Below, piece by piece: positions 18,458 through 26,587 of a stretch of 37,165 nucleotides of DNA. Positions within the stretch are counted from its first letter, which is position 1; every line of letters begins with the position of its first letter. Made by a program: the position numbers and the translations under genes. The DNA is taken from assembly GCA_018715745.1 (NCBI GenBank), contig DVLA01000004.1:1-37165 (forward strand). Reading direction: 5' to 3'. Source of the stretch: Candidatus Coprenecus stercoripullorum (GTDB lineage: Bacteria; Bacteroidota; Bacteroidia; Bacteroidales; UBA932). Below the pieces are notes generated by a model. The model was not told the DNA's origin and searched no databases. It worked only from the letters and a program-made list of their open reading frames with translations.

Positions 18458-19420
18458 TCAGAATACAAATTCCACGTTGTCGATCCAGAATTTGTTGCCG
18501 AGACCTCCGTAGAAAGCTTTCCCGCAGCTTGATGATATCCATACAATCGCGTGGGTAGGGGTGTCGTCGGCATCCGCCCATCCCTCTTCGAGTATGGGTA
18601 CCGACCTGCCTTTGCTGTTCAGGCAGTAGTATGCCGAATCTCCGTTTTTGAGGCCCATGAAATCGGTGTAGCCCTCATGTGAAGTTATGTCGCCGTAGAG
18701 GATTTCTATTGTCTCCCCGTTGACCCATTCAGGAGCATCCTCATAGAATATTTTGAAACCGGTGCCTACGCGCAGGGCATGTACGTTTCCCTTTTCGTCT
18801 TCATATCTTTTCTGAAGCACCACCCCTATATAGGGATAGTCCTTCCCCCCGATGTGCTTTTTAGGAGTAAGGCCTGTGGCCCGGATTATTTCCTTCCCTC
18901 CCTGGGACTTGTAGTCGTATTTCAGGGCTTTGGGGCGGGATGTGTAGGGAATGCCGCAATTGAATTTCGAATACGGGTCCTGAGTGTTGCGTATGGGCTC
19001 TATGAAGCTCCCCGTAAGGATCGTTCCCTGGGCGAGTGCGCTGATGTTGATCATTCCTATGACCTTGACCCTTTCCAGAACCACTTCCATCCTGGCGCAG
19101 TATCCGTCGCCGCGTCTTTCGGGAAAGACCGAATTGCTGGACTTGACTATGCCTATTATGTTTGCCATAATGTTGCACGGGGCGAGAAGGTCGTCCTCCC
19201 TCTGTCCGAAGACGGTATTGCCTTTCAGGGTATCGCCTTCCGACAGTTTGTAGATGTATTTTGTATCTCCTCCGAGCAGGGGGGATTCCTCGATTTCGAC
19301 TACTCTCCATTTCTCGAATTTCCCGCATTCCTTCAGGAGGCTGTCTACGGCATGCTGCGCGTGTACAGGCGTACATAGCAGTGCAAGTAGAATTATATTA
19401 CGGATTCCGGATATTCGCAT
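18458..19420 (-). CDS. Secreted PCMD-domain protein
   Basis: 320 aa. Signal peptide (MRISGIRNIILLALLCTPVHAQ). The rest is a beta-rich domain matching the Bacteroidota PCMD family (putative carbohydrate metabolism domain) in its order of blocks: an early stretch naming large objects (GNTVFGQRED), a middle GSFIEPIRNTQDPYSKFNCG, the YKSQGG and VVLQKRYED segments, and the closing GLGNKFWIDNVEFVF. The usual N-terminal lipobox seen in many relatives is absent here. The family is often surface or periplasmic and linked to glycan use, but its biochemistry is not settled. It is divergent from the M6 protease gene. A TATTTTTG box upstream gives a leader of about 45 nt. Confidence 0.85.
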   Translation of the reverse strand: MRISGIRNIILLALLCTPVHAQHAVDSLLKECGKFEKWRVVEIEESPLLGGDTKYIYKLSEGDTLKGNTVFGQREDDLLAPCNIMANIIGIVKSSNSVFPERRGDGYCARMEVVLERVKVIGMINISALAQGTILTGSFIEPIRNTQDPYSKFNCGIPYTSRPKALKYDYKSQGGKEIIRATGLTPKKHIGGKDYPYIGVVLQKRYEDEKGNVHALRVGTGFKIFYEDAPEWVNGETIEILYGDITSHEGYTDFMGLKNGDSAYYCLNSKGRSVPILEEGWADADDTPTHAIVWISSSCGKAFYGGLGNKFWIDNVEFVF

Positions 19421-19468
19421 TGTTGCCGTTTTCGTTGTTTTTTTGTATTTTCACGAATTTAAACAAGA

Positions 19469-19476
19469 CAAAAATA
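19469..19476 (-). promoter_or_regulatory. -7 box of the PCMD gene promoter
   Basis: Minus-strand TATTTTTG, an exact TAnnTTTG match, 48 bp upstream of the PCMD start. It lies only 6 bp from the start codon of the divergent M6 protease gene, whose own -7 box I could not find in the 62-bp gap. Confidence 0.55.
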
Positions 19477-19482
19477 CGCAAA

Positions 19483-21600
19483 ATGCGTTCACTCCCGTTC
19501 ATAATTTTCATATTTATGCCGATAGTGCCTGTTTTTGCCGTTAAGGCTGTCCCTGCCCCGGTCAGGGTAACGGAACCGGACGGGCGGGTATTGGAGCTTG
19601 TCATCAGGGGAGATGAGTTTTTCAGGTACATGGTGGCTTCAGACGGAAGGACGGTAGTGCAGGGGGATGACGGCTATTATTATTACGCCTCCTATACTCT
19701 TTCCGGGGTGGAAGTGTCGGACCGGAGAGTTGTTCCTGGACCTGCATCTTTCTATGGGGAAAGGACAATGGCAGTGGGGGTGGAGGCGGCTTCCGCGATG
19801 AGAGGACGCAGGCTCTCCATGCTGTCCTCTTCCGGTATGCTCCCTGCCGGACCGGCATCCGGGAGATTCGCCCCCGGCATGCCGGTAAGAGTGATTGTCA
19901 TACCTGTACAGTTCTCTGACGTAAGGTTTTCGGTTGACAACCCTTCGGCGCATTTCGATGCGATGCTCAATTCTCCCAGCTACTCCGCGAACGGGGCGAC
20001 AGGTTCCGCATACGATTATTTCAAGGCCAACATACCTCAGTTGGACTTTGTCTTCGATGTGGCCCCGGTCGTATCCCTCAGCCGCCCCATGGCCTACTAC
20101 GGGATGAATGACAAAAGCATTCCACAGGTTATAGATTATGATGTCAATCTTCAGAAGCTTGTCAGGGAGGCCTGTCTGAAGGCCGATCCGGATGTGGACT
20201 TCTCGGAATACGACAATGACGGGGACGGTCTTGTCGACTATGTCTTTTTCTATTTTGCGGGCCTTAACGAGGCTGAAAGCGGCAGGGAAAATACTATATG
20301 GCCGCAGACGGCCGTCTTTGGCGGAGATGTATTCGAGCTGGACGGGAAAGTTTTTTCCATGTTCGGGTGCTCTTCCGAGCTTTCGGGCTTTGAGGGGAAC
20401 GTCCCGGCCGGAATCGGCACATTCTGTCATGAATTTTCCCATTTCCTCGGCCTGAAGGACCTTTATGACGTGGATTATTCCGTATCCGGAACAGCAAACT
20501 GTCTCTGGGGCACTCTTTCGCTGATGGATGAGGGCAATTATAATAATGCTGGAAGGACTCCCCCGTATTTCTGTGCAGTCGACCGGGAGCTTTCGGGGGC
20601 GATAAGCTATCTTGAACCCGTATTGTCCCCTTCTTATGTGCTGCAGCCTTCGTTTCTTGCTTCGGAGGTGATGAGGGTGGATACCGATATTCCCGGAGAG
20701 TATTTCCTGATAGAGAACCGTATAGATATCGGTTGGGATGCCTATATCGGCGGGCGCGGCCTGGTGGTTTACCATATTGACAAGTCTTCTGCCATAGTGG
20801 AAGGTATAAGGGCTTCTGTCAGGTGGGATGTAGGGCTTATCAACACCTGTGCCGCGCATGAATGCGCCGATCTGGTCGAGGCCTACAGGGACGCGGTGGA
20901 CCAGAGCCAGGTCTTTTTCCCAGGTCAGGGCCATGTTACGGAATTCAGCGCCACAAGTATTCCGTCATTTACGGACTGGCAGGGCAATCCGATGGGATTC
21001 AGGATATATGGCATATCCTATGCCGACAACGGATGTGTGACATTCGGCATTGAGGAAGACTATACTGAAAAACTGCTTTATCCTGTTTCTTACAATCTCG
21101 GTGTCTATCAGAGGGAGGCGTATCTGAAATGGGAGTGCGAAAGGTCGGGGGTCTTCGACTGGGGGATAATGCTGGAGAATATCGAAAGGGACTCTACGGT
21201 TCTGTCCGATACTGTATCTTTCATGGAATACGGTTTCTCATCCCTTGAGCCCAAGACGGATTACAGGCTCGGGCTGTATTATATAGGGGAGGATGCCAAC
21301 GGTGATACGTTATACGCGGATTTTACGACCATGCCGCTGACTTCTCCGTATCCCTATATCTTCGGCATTAGAAATTCATATCCCGTGGGAAGTACGGTGT
21401 TTCCCAAAGTACTCAATCTCGGGAAGGACTGTGTCTCGCTGGAGTGGTTCCTAAACGGCAGGCCGTGTGATGAGGGCGCAGTCGTCCTGGATGTGCAGGG
21501 CAAAAACCGGATTGAGGCCAGGATAGGGTATTCCGACGGAAGTTTTGAGAATATTACCAAGTATATGGACGTAGGACAGCCTCTGGAGGACCCGTTATGA
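19483..21600 (+). CDS. M6 family (immune inhibitor A-like) secreted metalloprotease
   Basis: 705 aa from the ATG at 19483; this start is preferred because it opens directly into a signal peptide (MRSLPFIIFIFMPIVPVFA), whereas the frame upstream of it encodes an unrelated charged stretch. An N-terminal propeptide-like region (residues about 25-60, DEFFRYMVASDGR) precedes the M6 catalytic domain with VRVIVIPVQFSD, a calcium-loop-like DNDGDGLVD (from 20212), and the zinc motif HEFSHFLGLKDLYD with His316, Glu317 and His320. After it come a GTLSLMDEGNYN block and C-terminal beta/fibronectin-like regions. I see no type IX secretion C-terminal domain and no lipobox, so it is probably periplasmic or exported by an unrecognised route. 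Its stop overlaps the next lipoprotein start (ATGA). Confidence 0.9.
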   Translation: MRSLPFIIFIFMPIVPVFAVKAVPAPVRVTEPDGRVLELVIRGDEFFRYMVASDGRTVVQGDDGYYYYASYTLSGVEVSDRRVVPGPASFYGERTMAVGVEAASAMRGRRLSMLSSSGMLPAGPASGRFAPGMPVRVIVIPVQFSDVRFSVDNPSAHFDAMLNSPSYSANGATGSAYDYFKANIPQLDFVFDVAPVVSLSRPMAYYGMNDKSIPQVIDYDVNLQKLVREACLKADPDVDFSEYDNDGDGLVDYVFFYFAGLNEAESGRENTIWPQTAVFGGDVFELDGKVFSMFGCSSELSGFEGNVPAGIGTFCHEFSHFLGLKDLYDVDYSVSGTANCLWGTLSLMDEGNYNNAGRTPPYFCAVDRELSGAISYLEPVLSPSYVLQPSFLASEVMRVDTDIPGEYFLIENRIDIGWDAYIGGRGLVVYHIDKSSAIVEGIRASVRWDVGLINTCAAHECADLVEAYRDAVDQSQVFFPGQGHVTEFSATSIPSFTDWQGNPMGFRIYGISYADNGCVTFGIEEDYTEKLLYPVSYNLGVYQREAYLKWECERSGVFDWGIMLENIERDSTVLSDTVSFMEYGFSSLEPKTDYRLGLYYIGEDANGDTLYADFTTMPLTSPYPYIFGIRNSYPVGSTVFPKVLNLGKDCVSLEWFLNGRPCDEGAVVLDVQGKNRIEARIGYSDGSFENITKYMDVGQPLEDPL

Positions 21601-22022
21601 GAAAGTCTGTGTTTTTCATATCTCTTTTTGCGGTTATGGCCCTTTTCCCTGTCTCCTGCAGGGAAAGGCATGTAGTAAGAGTCGACTCTCCCGAAAAGGC
21701 CTCCTTTCTTGAAGAGACGGAGTGCGGCCTGTATGTTGAGGGACATCCCGTATTCGTGTACGACAGGGACAGGCATCAGAAAGCGTCAAATCCGCAGAGA
21801 CGCCAGGGCCGTATTCAGACTAACGAGCAGGATACCTGCCTTAATGTAGTGCTTGAATGTGTTCCCGAAAGTCCGGAGGATGGCATAACGGCGGTCCTTG
21901 AATTTTTCGGTGCGGCGTCGATACGTTCCGAGCATCTTGTTGTGGAGTGCTCGAAGGTTGCCGGCAGGAAACTCTGGCTGTGGAGCGCGGAGGACAGGAC
22001 GGGAATCATAATGGAGATATAG
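21597..22022 (+). CDS. Small lipoprotein of unknown function, coupled to the M6 protease
   Basis: 141 aa. The N-terminus is a lipoprotein signal with lipobox FPVSC and acylated Cys21. The mature part is polar, with a basic segment (DRHQKASNPQRRQG) and a C-terminal region of alternating hydrophobic strands (CLNVVLECVPES, GITAVLEFFGA, KLWLWSAEDRTGIIMEI). No family is recognised. The start codon lies inside the stop of the M6 protease gene (4-bp ATGA overlap), so the two proteins are very likely made together. Possible roles are an inhibitor, a foldase or an anchor for the protease, but none is shown by the sequence. Confidence 0.82.
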   Translation: MRKSVFFISLFAVMALFPVSCRERHVVRVDSPEKASFLEETECGLYVEGHPVFVYDRDRHQKASNPQRRQGRIQTNEQDTCLNVVLECVPESPEDGITAVLEFFGAASIRSEHLVVECSKVAGRKLWLWSAEDRTGIIMEI

Positions 22023-22039
22023 GGGACGGGCATGAAAAA

Positions 22040-22064
22040 CGGGGACACCGGACGGGCGTCCCCG
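22040..22064 (+). terminator. Possible terminator hairpin after the M6/lipoprotein pair
   Basis: A 7-bp stem (CGGGGAC at 22040-22046 and GTCCCCG at 22058-22064) lies 17 bp after the lipoprotein stop. There is no T tract downstream, so it may only protect the mRNA end or require Rho. Confidence 0.3.
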
Positions 22065-22145
22065 AATAGGTCTACAACAATTTCTATACGGATAACTGTT
22101 TTCTGTCGGTGCCTGGACCGGTATCGCCGGCCCGCGCCCGGCAGT

Positions 22146-22319
22146 CTATTTTGAGAACTCTACGGACTGCTTTCTGAAGTCCTTAAACAACTTGCTAAGT
22201 TCAAGGGCGGATTTCCTGGCTCTCATGCCGGCTGCCTTGTTGCCTTTGACAAGCTGGGCTTCTGAGTTCTTTCTAAATTCGTCAAATTCCGCATGGATTT
22301 TGTCAACAAGTTCTTTCAT
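22146..22319 (-). CDS. Histone H1-like protein (Hc1 type)
   Basis: 57 aa, from ATG 22319 to the TAG ending at 22146. The sequence begins MKELVDKIHAEFDEF and contains the hallmark KGNKAAGMRARKSALEL, followed by KLFKDFRKQS. This pattern is that of the small lysine-rich Hc1/histone H1-like proteins found across Bacteroidota, which are thought to bind DNA. All of it is helical and basic overall, and there is no lysine-alanine repeat tail as in chlamydial Hc1. It is divergent from the MarC gene; a near-match -7 box (TATATTGC) lies about 36 bp upstream of the start. It faces the lipoprotein gene across a 123-bp gap that holds only weak hairpins. Confidence 0.88.
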   Translation of the reverse strand: MKELVDKIHAEFDEFRKNSEAQLVKGNKAAGMRARKSALELSKLFKDFRKQSVEFSK

Positions 22320-22402
22320 GTCGTTTAAATATTTGATTATGTTAATTTCAGGTGCAATATACGAAGAATAATCCGTAAATCAAAATTCCAATGAAATTTT
22401 CT

Positions 22403-22410
22403 TAATTTTG
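22403..22410 (+). promoter_or_regulatory. -7 box of the marC-family gene
   Basis: TAATTTTG, an exact TAnnTTTG match, 28 bp before the ATG at 22439, which gives a leader of about 24 nt. A minus-strand near-match (CAAAATTC at 22381-22388) lies 14 bp upstream. Confidence 0.55.
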
Positions 22411-22438
22411 CAACGGATAATTATAAAAATTAATAGGA

Positions 22439-23023
22439 ATGGCACTTCATTTTAGTCTTAAGGAGATAATAAGCGCGTTTATGGTACTTTTCGCTATAAT
22501 CGATATAACGGGTTCCGTGCCTGTGATTCTCGGGCTTAAAGAAAGGGGGCTTAAAGTGGAGTGCGGGAAGGCGGCGGTTTTTTCCGCTGTGATTTTCCTG
22601 CTTTTCCTTTTCCTCGGGGATTCCATCCTTTCGCTTTTCGGTGTGGATATTTCTTCTTTTGCCGTAGCCGGATCGCTGATCATACTTATCCTTGCGGGCG
22701 AGATGATACTTGATGTGGAAATCTTCAAGTATGAAAAAGCTGGCGGCTCCGCTACTATCGTCCCTGTCATATTCCCCCTCATTGCGGGTGCGGGGGCGCT
22801 TACGAGCGTATTGTCGCTGCGCGCCGAGTATGAGGTGGAAAATATAGTGGTGGCCATAGTTCTGAATATGCTGTTGGTATATTTCGTAATGCGCAACCTC
22901 AAATGGGTTTCCAGGATACTCGGTCAGGGCGGGATTTTCATTCTCCGGAAATTTTTCGGCATTATCCTGCTTGCCATTGCCGTCAAGCTTTTTACCACCA
23001 ATATCGTTTCCCTTGTGCCCTGA
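22439..23023 (+). CDS. MarC family integral membrane protein
   Basis: 194 aa with six predicted TM helices in two groups of three (about residues 7-28, 44-64, 70-91, then 108-128, 137-157 and 167-189). The MarC signature region is clear: AIIDITGSVPVILGL near the N-terminus and PVIFPLIAGAGALTSVLSL after the third helix. The family was once linked to multiple antibiotic resistance, but that role was withdrawn and transport of small neutral amino acids has been proposed for relatives. It stands alone, with a -7 box upstream and a bidirectional terminator downstream. Confidence 0.92.
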   Translation: MALHFSLKEIISAFMVLFAIIDITGSVPVILGLKERGLKVECGKAAVFSAVIFLLFLFLGDSILSLFGVDISSFAVAGSLIILILAGEMILDVEIFKYEKAGGSATIVPVIFPLIAGAGALTSVLSLRAEYEVENIVVAIVLNMLLVYFVMRNLKWVSRILGQGGIFILRKFFGIILLAIAVKLFTTNIVSLVP

Positions 23024-23043
23024 CTGTGGCGGAGTATGGACTG

Positions 23044-23075
23044 AAAAAGGCTGCACCGGATGGTGCAGCCTTTTT
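23044..23075. terminator. Bidirectional Rho-independent terminator
   Basis: A perfect 9-bp stem (GGCTGCACC at 23049-23057, GGTGCAGCC at 23062-23070) with a 4-nt loop (GGAT) is flanked by AAAAA on the left and TTTTT on the right. It can therefore stop transcripts arriving from both convergent genes, the MarC gene (+) and aspA (-). Confidence 0.9.
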
Positions 23076-23108
23076 CGATTTTGAGTAAGCGGGCGGATAG
23101 CCCGGCCT

Positions 23109-24554
23109 TTATTCCTGTTTCTTTATGTCCTTTATCATGCTCGGCCTGATCATGTTCTTCGGATTGAGAATGATGTCGAGCTGCTTCTTGGTAAGCAGCT
23201 TGCGTTCGAGTACGAGATCATATACTCCGATACCGGTCTCAAGGGCTTCCTTTGCAATTTCGGTGCAGTTGGAATATCCTATGTAAGGCTTCAGGGCGGT
23301 TACAATGCCGATGCTCTGCCTTACCTGTTCCTCGCAATGCTTTTTGTTGGCGGTAATGCCTTCGATGCACTCTACGCGGAGGGTCTTGAAGGCCTTGCCC
23401 ATCCATGTGGCCGATTCTACAAGCGATTCTACCATTACCGGCTCCATTACGTTCAACTCAAGCTGTGCGGCTTCTGAGGCCATAGTTACAGCGAAATCGT
23501 TTCCTATAACCTTGAAGCATACCTGGTTTACTACCTCGGGGATAACCGGGTTTACCTTGCCGGGCATTATCGACGAGCCTGGCTGTTTGGGAGGGAGATT
23601 GATTTCCTCGATGCCTGTGCGTGGTCCGGAAGACATGAGTCTCAGGTCGTTGCATATCTTCGACAGCCTTATGGCAATGGATTTGAGAGCGGAAGAATAG
23701 GCTACCATGCATGAGGTATCGTGCGTGGCCTCTATAAGGTTGCGTGACAGTTTTATGTCCAGGCCGGTTATCTCTCTCAGGAATTCAGTGCAGAACCTGG
23801 CATAGTCCGGTTCGGCGGTTATGCCGGTCCCTATTGCCGTTGCACCCATGTTGGTGTAGAGGAATTCATCAGCCGCTTTCTGCAGACGGGCGGATTCGTG
23901 CCTCATGGCATCCGCAAAGGCCCCGAACGACTGTCCGAGCGTCATGGGCACTGCGTCCTGAAGCTGGGTACGTCCCATCTTTATGATATTGGCGAAGGCT
24001 TTTTTCTTGTCGTCAAATGCCTTAATCAGGTCTTTGAGATTTTCCTGTAGTTTCTGGTTGATGAAATACAGCCCGAGGTGCATTGCGCTCGGATATGCGT
24101 CATTGGTGGACTGGGCCATATTTACGTGATCGTTCGGGTGGCAGTACTGGTATTCTCCGTGTTTCCTGCCCATTATCTCCAGCGCCCTGTTCGCTATCAC
24201 CTCGTTGGCATTCATGTTTGCGCTGGTTCCTGCCCCGCCCTGCATCATGTCTATGGGGAAGAATTCTATGTGTTTGCCGTCTATAAGTTCCTGGCAGGCC
24301 TGCACCACGGCATCCTTTATTTCATCCGATACGAGCCCGAGCTTGTGGTTGGCAAGGATGGCCCCCATCTTGATGATCCCGAAAGCCTTGATGAACTCCG
24401 GGTGGTCGCAGAGGTGGTTGTTGCTTATGTCGAAGTTCTCGATGCATCTGAGTGTCTGTATGCCGAAGAGTGCTTCTTCGGGAACTTCCTTATATCCCAA
24501 CAGGTCATGTTCGGTGCGGGTCTTGCCCGATACGGAAAATTTGAATCTGTTCAT
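23109..24554 (-). CDS. aspA: Aspartate ammonia-lyase (aspartase)
   Basis: 481 aa, full length. The fumarase/aspartase signature GSSIMPGKVNPV lies near residue 330, in the flexible loop with the catalytic serine. Other family blocks are QGGAGTSANMNANEVIANRA, MAQSTNDAYPSAMH and GMGRTQLQ-like KMGRTQLQDAVPM. GGAGTS with NEVIANRALE and the length favour aspartase over fumarase C. It deaminates aspartate to fumarate and ammonia, a route into anaerobic fumarate respiration. Its start is 34 bp after the trkA stop, so it may be read from the trkA operon. The 3' end faces the bidirectional terminator. Confidence 0.94.
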   Translation of the reverse strand: MNRFKFSVSGKTRTEHDLLGYKEVPEEALFGIQTLRCIENFDISNNHLCDHPEFIKAFGIIKMGAILANHKLGLVSDEIKDAVVQACQELIDGKHIEFFPIDMMQGGAGTSANMNANEVIANRALEIMGRKHGEYQYCHPNDHVNMAQSTNDAYPSAMHLGLYFINQKLQENLKDLIKAFDDKKKAFANIIKMGRTQLQDAVPMTLGQSFGAFADAMRHESARLQKAADEFLYTNMGATAIGTGITAEPDYARFCTEFLREITGLDIKLSRNLIEATHDTSCMVAYSSALKSIAIRLSKICNDLRLMSSGPRTGIEEINLPPKQPGSSIMPGKVNPVIPEVVNQVCFKVIGNDFAVTMASEAAQLELNVMEPVMVESLVESATWMGKAFKTLRVECIEGITANKKHCEEQVRQSIGIVTALKPYIGYSNCTEIAKEALETGIGVYDLVLERKLLTKKQLDIILNPKNMIRPSMIKDIKKQE

Positions 24555-24588
24555 TTTAAGTCCGTTTAGTTTTATCTGTATTTGGTTG

Positions 24589-25935
24589 TTATAAAAAGAA
24601 TTTGTCTACTTTCCCTACGGCCTCGGGAGCGGCGAATACCACAACCTGGTCGTATGGTCTTATTACGCTTTCGGAGTTGGCGATGAAACTCTCATTGCCC
24701 CTGATATACCCTCCTATGAGGGCGTTTTCCGGAAAATGCAGGTCCTTGAGGGCCCCGGTGGTAATCCTGCTGTTGGTGTTTACGATGAACTCCAGCACCT
24801 CCGCATCCGTACCGTTGAGCACCTTGATGGAGCGGACCTTGTTGGAAAGGGTAAACCGGAAAATACGTCCTGCCGTAATCATCTTTTTGTTTATGACGGA
24901 ATTGACTCCCATCTCCTCAGCAAGTTTCATGTACTCGAAATTCTCCACTTCGGCAATTATTCTCGGTACGCCCATCCTTTTGGCAATGACACTTGAAAGG
25001 ATATTGGTCTCTGAACTGCTGGTGACCGCTATGAATGCATCCATGTCCTTGATGTCTTCATCCATGAGAAGGTCGGAATTGCGTCCGTCGCCTTCAATTA
25101 CCAGGGTCCTGTCAAGTGTTTCGGACAGAAATGCGCACCGTTCGCTCTTGTGTTCTATAAGCTTGACGCATTCCACCTGCTTTTCCATATTCCTTGCGAC
25201 CATTTCCCCGATTCTTCCGCCGCCGAGGATCATGAGCTTCTTTATTGCGACTTTCTCCCGGCCTGAAAGGGCGAGGGCGTTTGCCGCACCTTCTTTCTTG
25301 GTCACTATGTAGACATAGTCGCCCGCCTTGAATTTGGTACTGCTCTTGGGGATGATCGTCTCTCCGTTGCGGGTCAGCGCCACGCAGCGGAAAAGCCCTG
25401 CCATGTATTCTTTAAGTTCCCCGACAGTCTTGTTCGCCATAGGGGATATTTCCTCCAGGCGGTAAACAATCAGCTGGAGTTTGCCGTGGGAATAGTTCAT
25501 GAATTCGGATGCGGATGTCTGTTTGAGCAGTCCGATTATCTCATTGGCCGCTATTTTCTCGGGGTAGAACAGGGAGTCGATGCCGAGTTCCGTAAAGAGA
25601 AGCCGGTTGTCGCTTTTCTGGTATTCCTCGTTATTGATTCTGGCCGTAACCTTTTTGGCCCCGAGTTTTTTTGCCAGGACTGCGGAAACGATATTGATGT
25701 TCTGGTCCTGGTCGGGGCATACGGCAATGAACAGGTCGGCACGCTTTATCCCGGCATTGACGAGGGTCTCTATGGACGTGGACTGGCCGACTACGGTTAT
25801 TATGTCCGATTCGACCCCGAGCTTCTCGATTCTTTCCTCGTCACTGTCTATGACGGTAATATCATGATGCTCGGATGTCAGCATCTTGGCAAGGTGGCTT
25901 CCGACTTCTCCGGCCCCGGCTATTATTATCTTCAT
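24589..25935 (-). CDS. trkA: Trk system potassium uptake regulatory subunit TrkA
   Basis: 448 aa. It contains two RCK units in tandem: the first Rossmann fold begins IIIAGAGEVGSHLAKML at residue 3, and the second begins MILGGGRIGEMVARNM near residue 235. Each has a C-terminal RCK_C ligand-binding lobe (for example the KFKAGDYVYIV region). It binds NAD(H) and nucleotides on the cytoplasmic face and gates the membrane channel TrkH, which is not encoded in this window. It is 9 bp after the 92-aa protein gene. Confidence 0.95.
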   Translation of the reverse strand: MKIIIAGAGEVGSHLAKMLTSEHHDITVIDSDEERIEKLGVESDIITVVGQSTSIETLVNAGIKRADLFIAVCPDQDQNINIVSAVLAKKLGAKKVTARINNEEYQKSDNRLLFTELGIDSLFYPEKIAANEIIGLLKQTSASEFMNYSHGKLQLIVYRLEEISPMANKTVGELKEYMAGLFRCVALTRNGETIIPKSSTKFKAGDYVYIVTKKEGAANALALSGREKVAIKKLMILGGGRIGEMVARNMEKQVECVKLIEHKSERCAFLSETLDRTLVIEGDGRNSDLLMDEDIKDMDAFIAVTSSSETNILSSVIAKRMGVPRIIAEVENFEYMKLAEEMGVNSVINKKMITAGRIFRFTLSNKVRSIKVLNGTDAEVLEFIVNTNSRITTGALKDLHFPENALIGGYIRGNESFIANSESVIRPYDQVVVFAAPEAVGKVDKFFL

Positions 25936-25944
25936 CTTCCGCTT

Positions 25945-26223
25945 CTATTTCTTGCGCTTTCCTGTCAGGAACAGGCGCAGGAAAGAGACCGCCTGATAAA
26001 ATACGCCGAACGGGCGGCTGTGCGAGGCTATGGCCCTGCATCCCATGTCCAGAAGGTTGGCGGGAGATATGAAGTCCCAGAGATTCCGCAGCTTGTACAT
26101 GACCATTATTTCCTGATGGTCTATGCGTGAGGAAAGTATCCTGCGCTGATGCTGCAGGTCCTTCACGTTCCTTATGGAGAGATATGCGGAGTTTCTATTT
26201 TCTTTTCCCATTTTTCCCGTCAT
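25945..26223 (-). CDS. Small basic protein of the YtxH/holin/trkA cluster, function unknown
   Basis: 92 aa. The N-terminal half is a charged helix (SIRNVKDLQHQRRILSSRIDHQE), followed by two weak amphipathic segments and a basic tail (LTGKRKK). No family is recognised. The start overlaps the holin-like gene by 29 bp; an in-frame ATG four codons later at 26211 would reduce the overlap to 17 bp. Position rather than similarity makes it credible: it is tightly embedded in a same-strand series with 9 bp to trkA. Comparable small proteins following a holin-like gene occur, as I recall, in other Bacteroidales. Confidence 0.72.
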   Translation of the reverse strand: MTGKMGKENRNSAYLSIRNVKDLQHQRRILSSRIDHQEIMVMYKLRNLWDFISPANLLDMGCRAIASHSRPFGVFYQAVSFLRLFLTGKRKK

Positions 26224-26578
26224 TGAAAAACATCCTTATGAACATACGCAGCGGGCTGTTCCTGAAAAACCTGTCTCTGAAAATGTAGAAGACAATAATG
26301 GCTATCAGGAATACGCCGGCCGTAACCAGCGGCCCGAGTACCTTTGAACCAAGCAGTGCGCTTATCCAGGAACTCAGGGCGGCGGCAACCAGGCCGAGCG
26401 TGATGCCCCACAGTATGAAAAGCAGAAAGAAGAAGATGAGGCGGCTGAATACCTTGCCCATGTTCTCGGCAAGTATCAGCTTGATTTCATCTATGCGCAA
26501 ATCGAAATAATCCTTGACGGACATGAAAAGATCCCCCAACGGATTATTGGGCTCCCGCGTATTCTTTTCTTCTTCCAT
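26195..26578 (-). CDS. Phage holin superfamily (Phage_holin_3_6-like) membrane protein
   Basis: 127 aa. An N-terminal amphipathic helix (SVKDYFDLRIDEIKLILAEN) precedes two TM helices at about residues 46-69 and 80-98 (IFFFLLFILWGITLGLVAAAL, VTAGVFLIAIIVFYIF). The C-terminus is basic (RMFIRMFFNDGKNGKRK). The domain family is named for phage holins, but in chromosomal operons of this type it is an envelope-associated protein and not evidence of a prophage. It is 9 bp after ytxH and overlaps the 92-aa protein gene. Confidence 0.85.
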   Translation of the reverse strand: MEEEKNTREPNNPLGDLFMSVKDYFDLRIDEIKLILAENMGKVFSRLIFFFLLFILWGITLGLVAAALSSWISALLGSKVLGPLVTAGVFLIAIIVFYIFRDRFFRNSPLRMFIRMFFNDGKNGKRK

Positions 26579-26587
26579 GCCGGGACT

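Noticed and set aside
19261-19482. N-terminal extension of the M6 protease
   Set aside because: It is antisense to the PCMD gene start. The ATG at 19483 opens into a clean signal peptide.
19639-20934. Open frame of 431 codons on the minus strand
   Set aside because: Antisense to the M6 protease, whose zinc motif and signal peptide are unambiguous. The mirrored frame has no motif.
22430-23056. Minus-strand open frame of 208 codons opposite the MarC gene
   Set aside because: Mirrored frame of a clear membrane protein; highly charged and repetitive in H, K, N and Y, with no family.
26195-26578. Prophage remnant suggested by the holin-family match
   Set aside because: No other phage genes are near. 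The gene lies in a chromosomal series with ytxH and trkA, so the family name is only historical.
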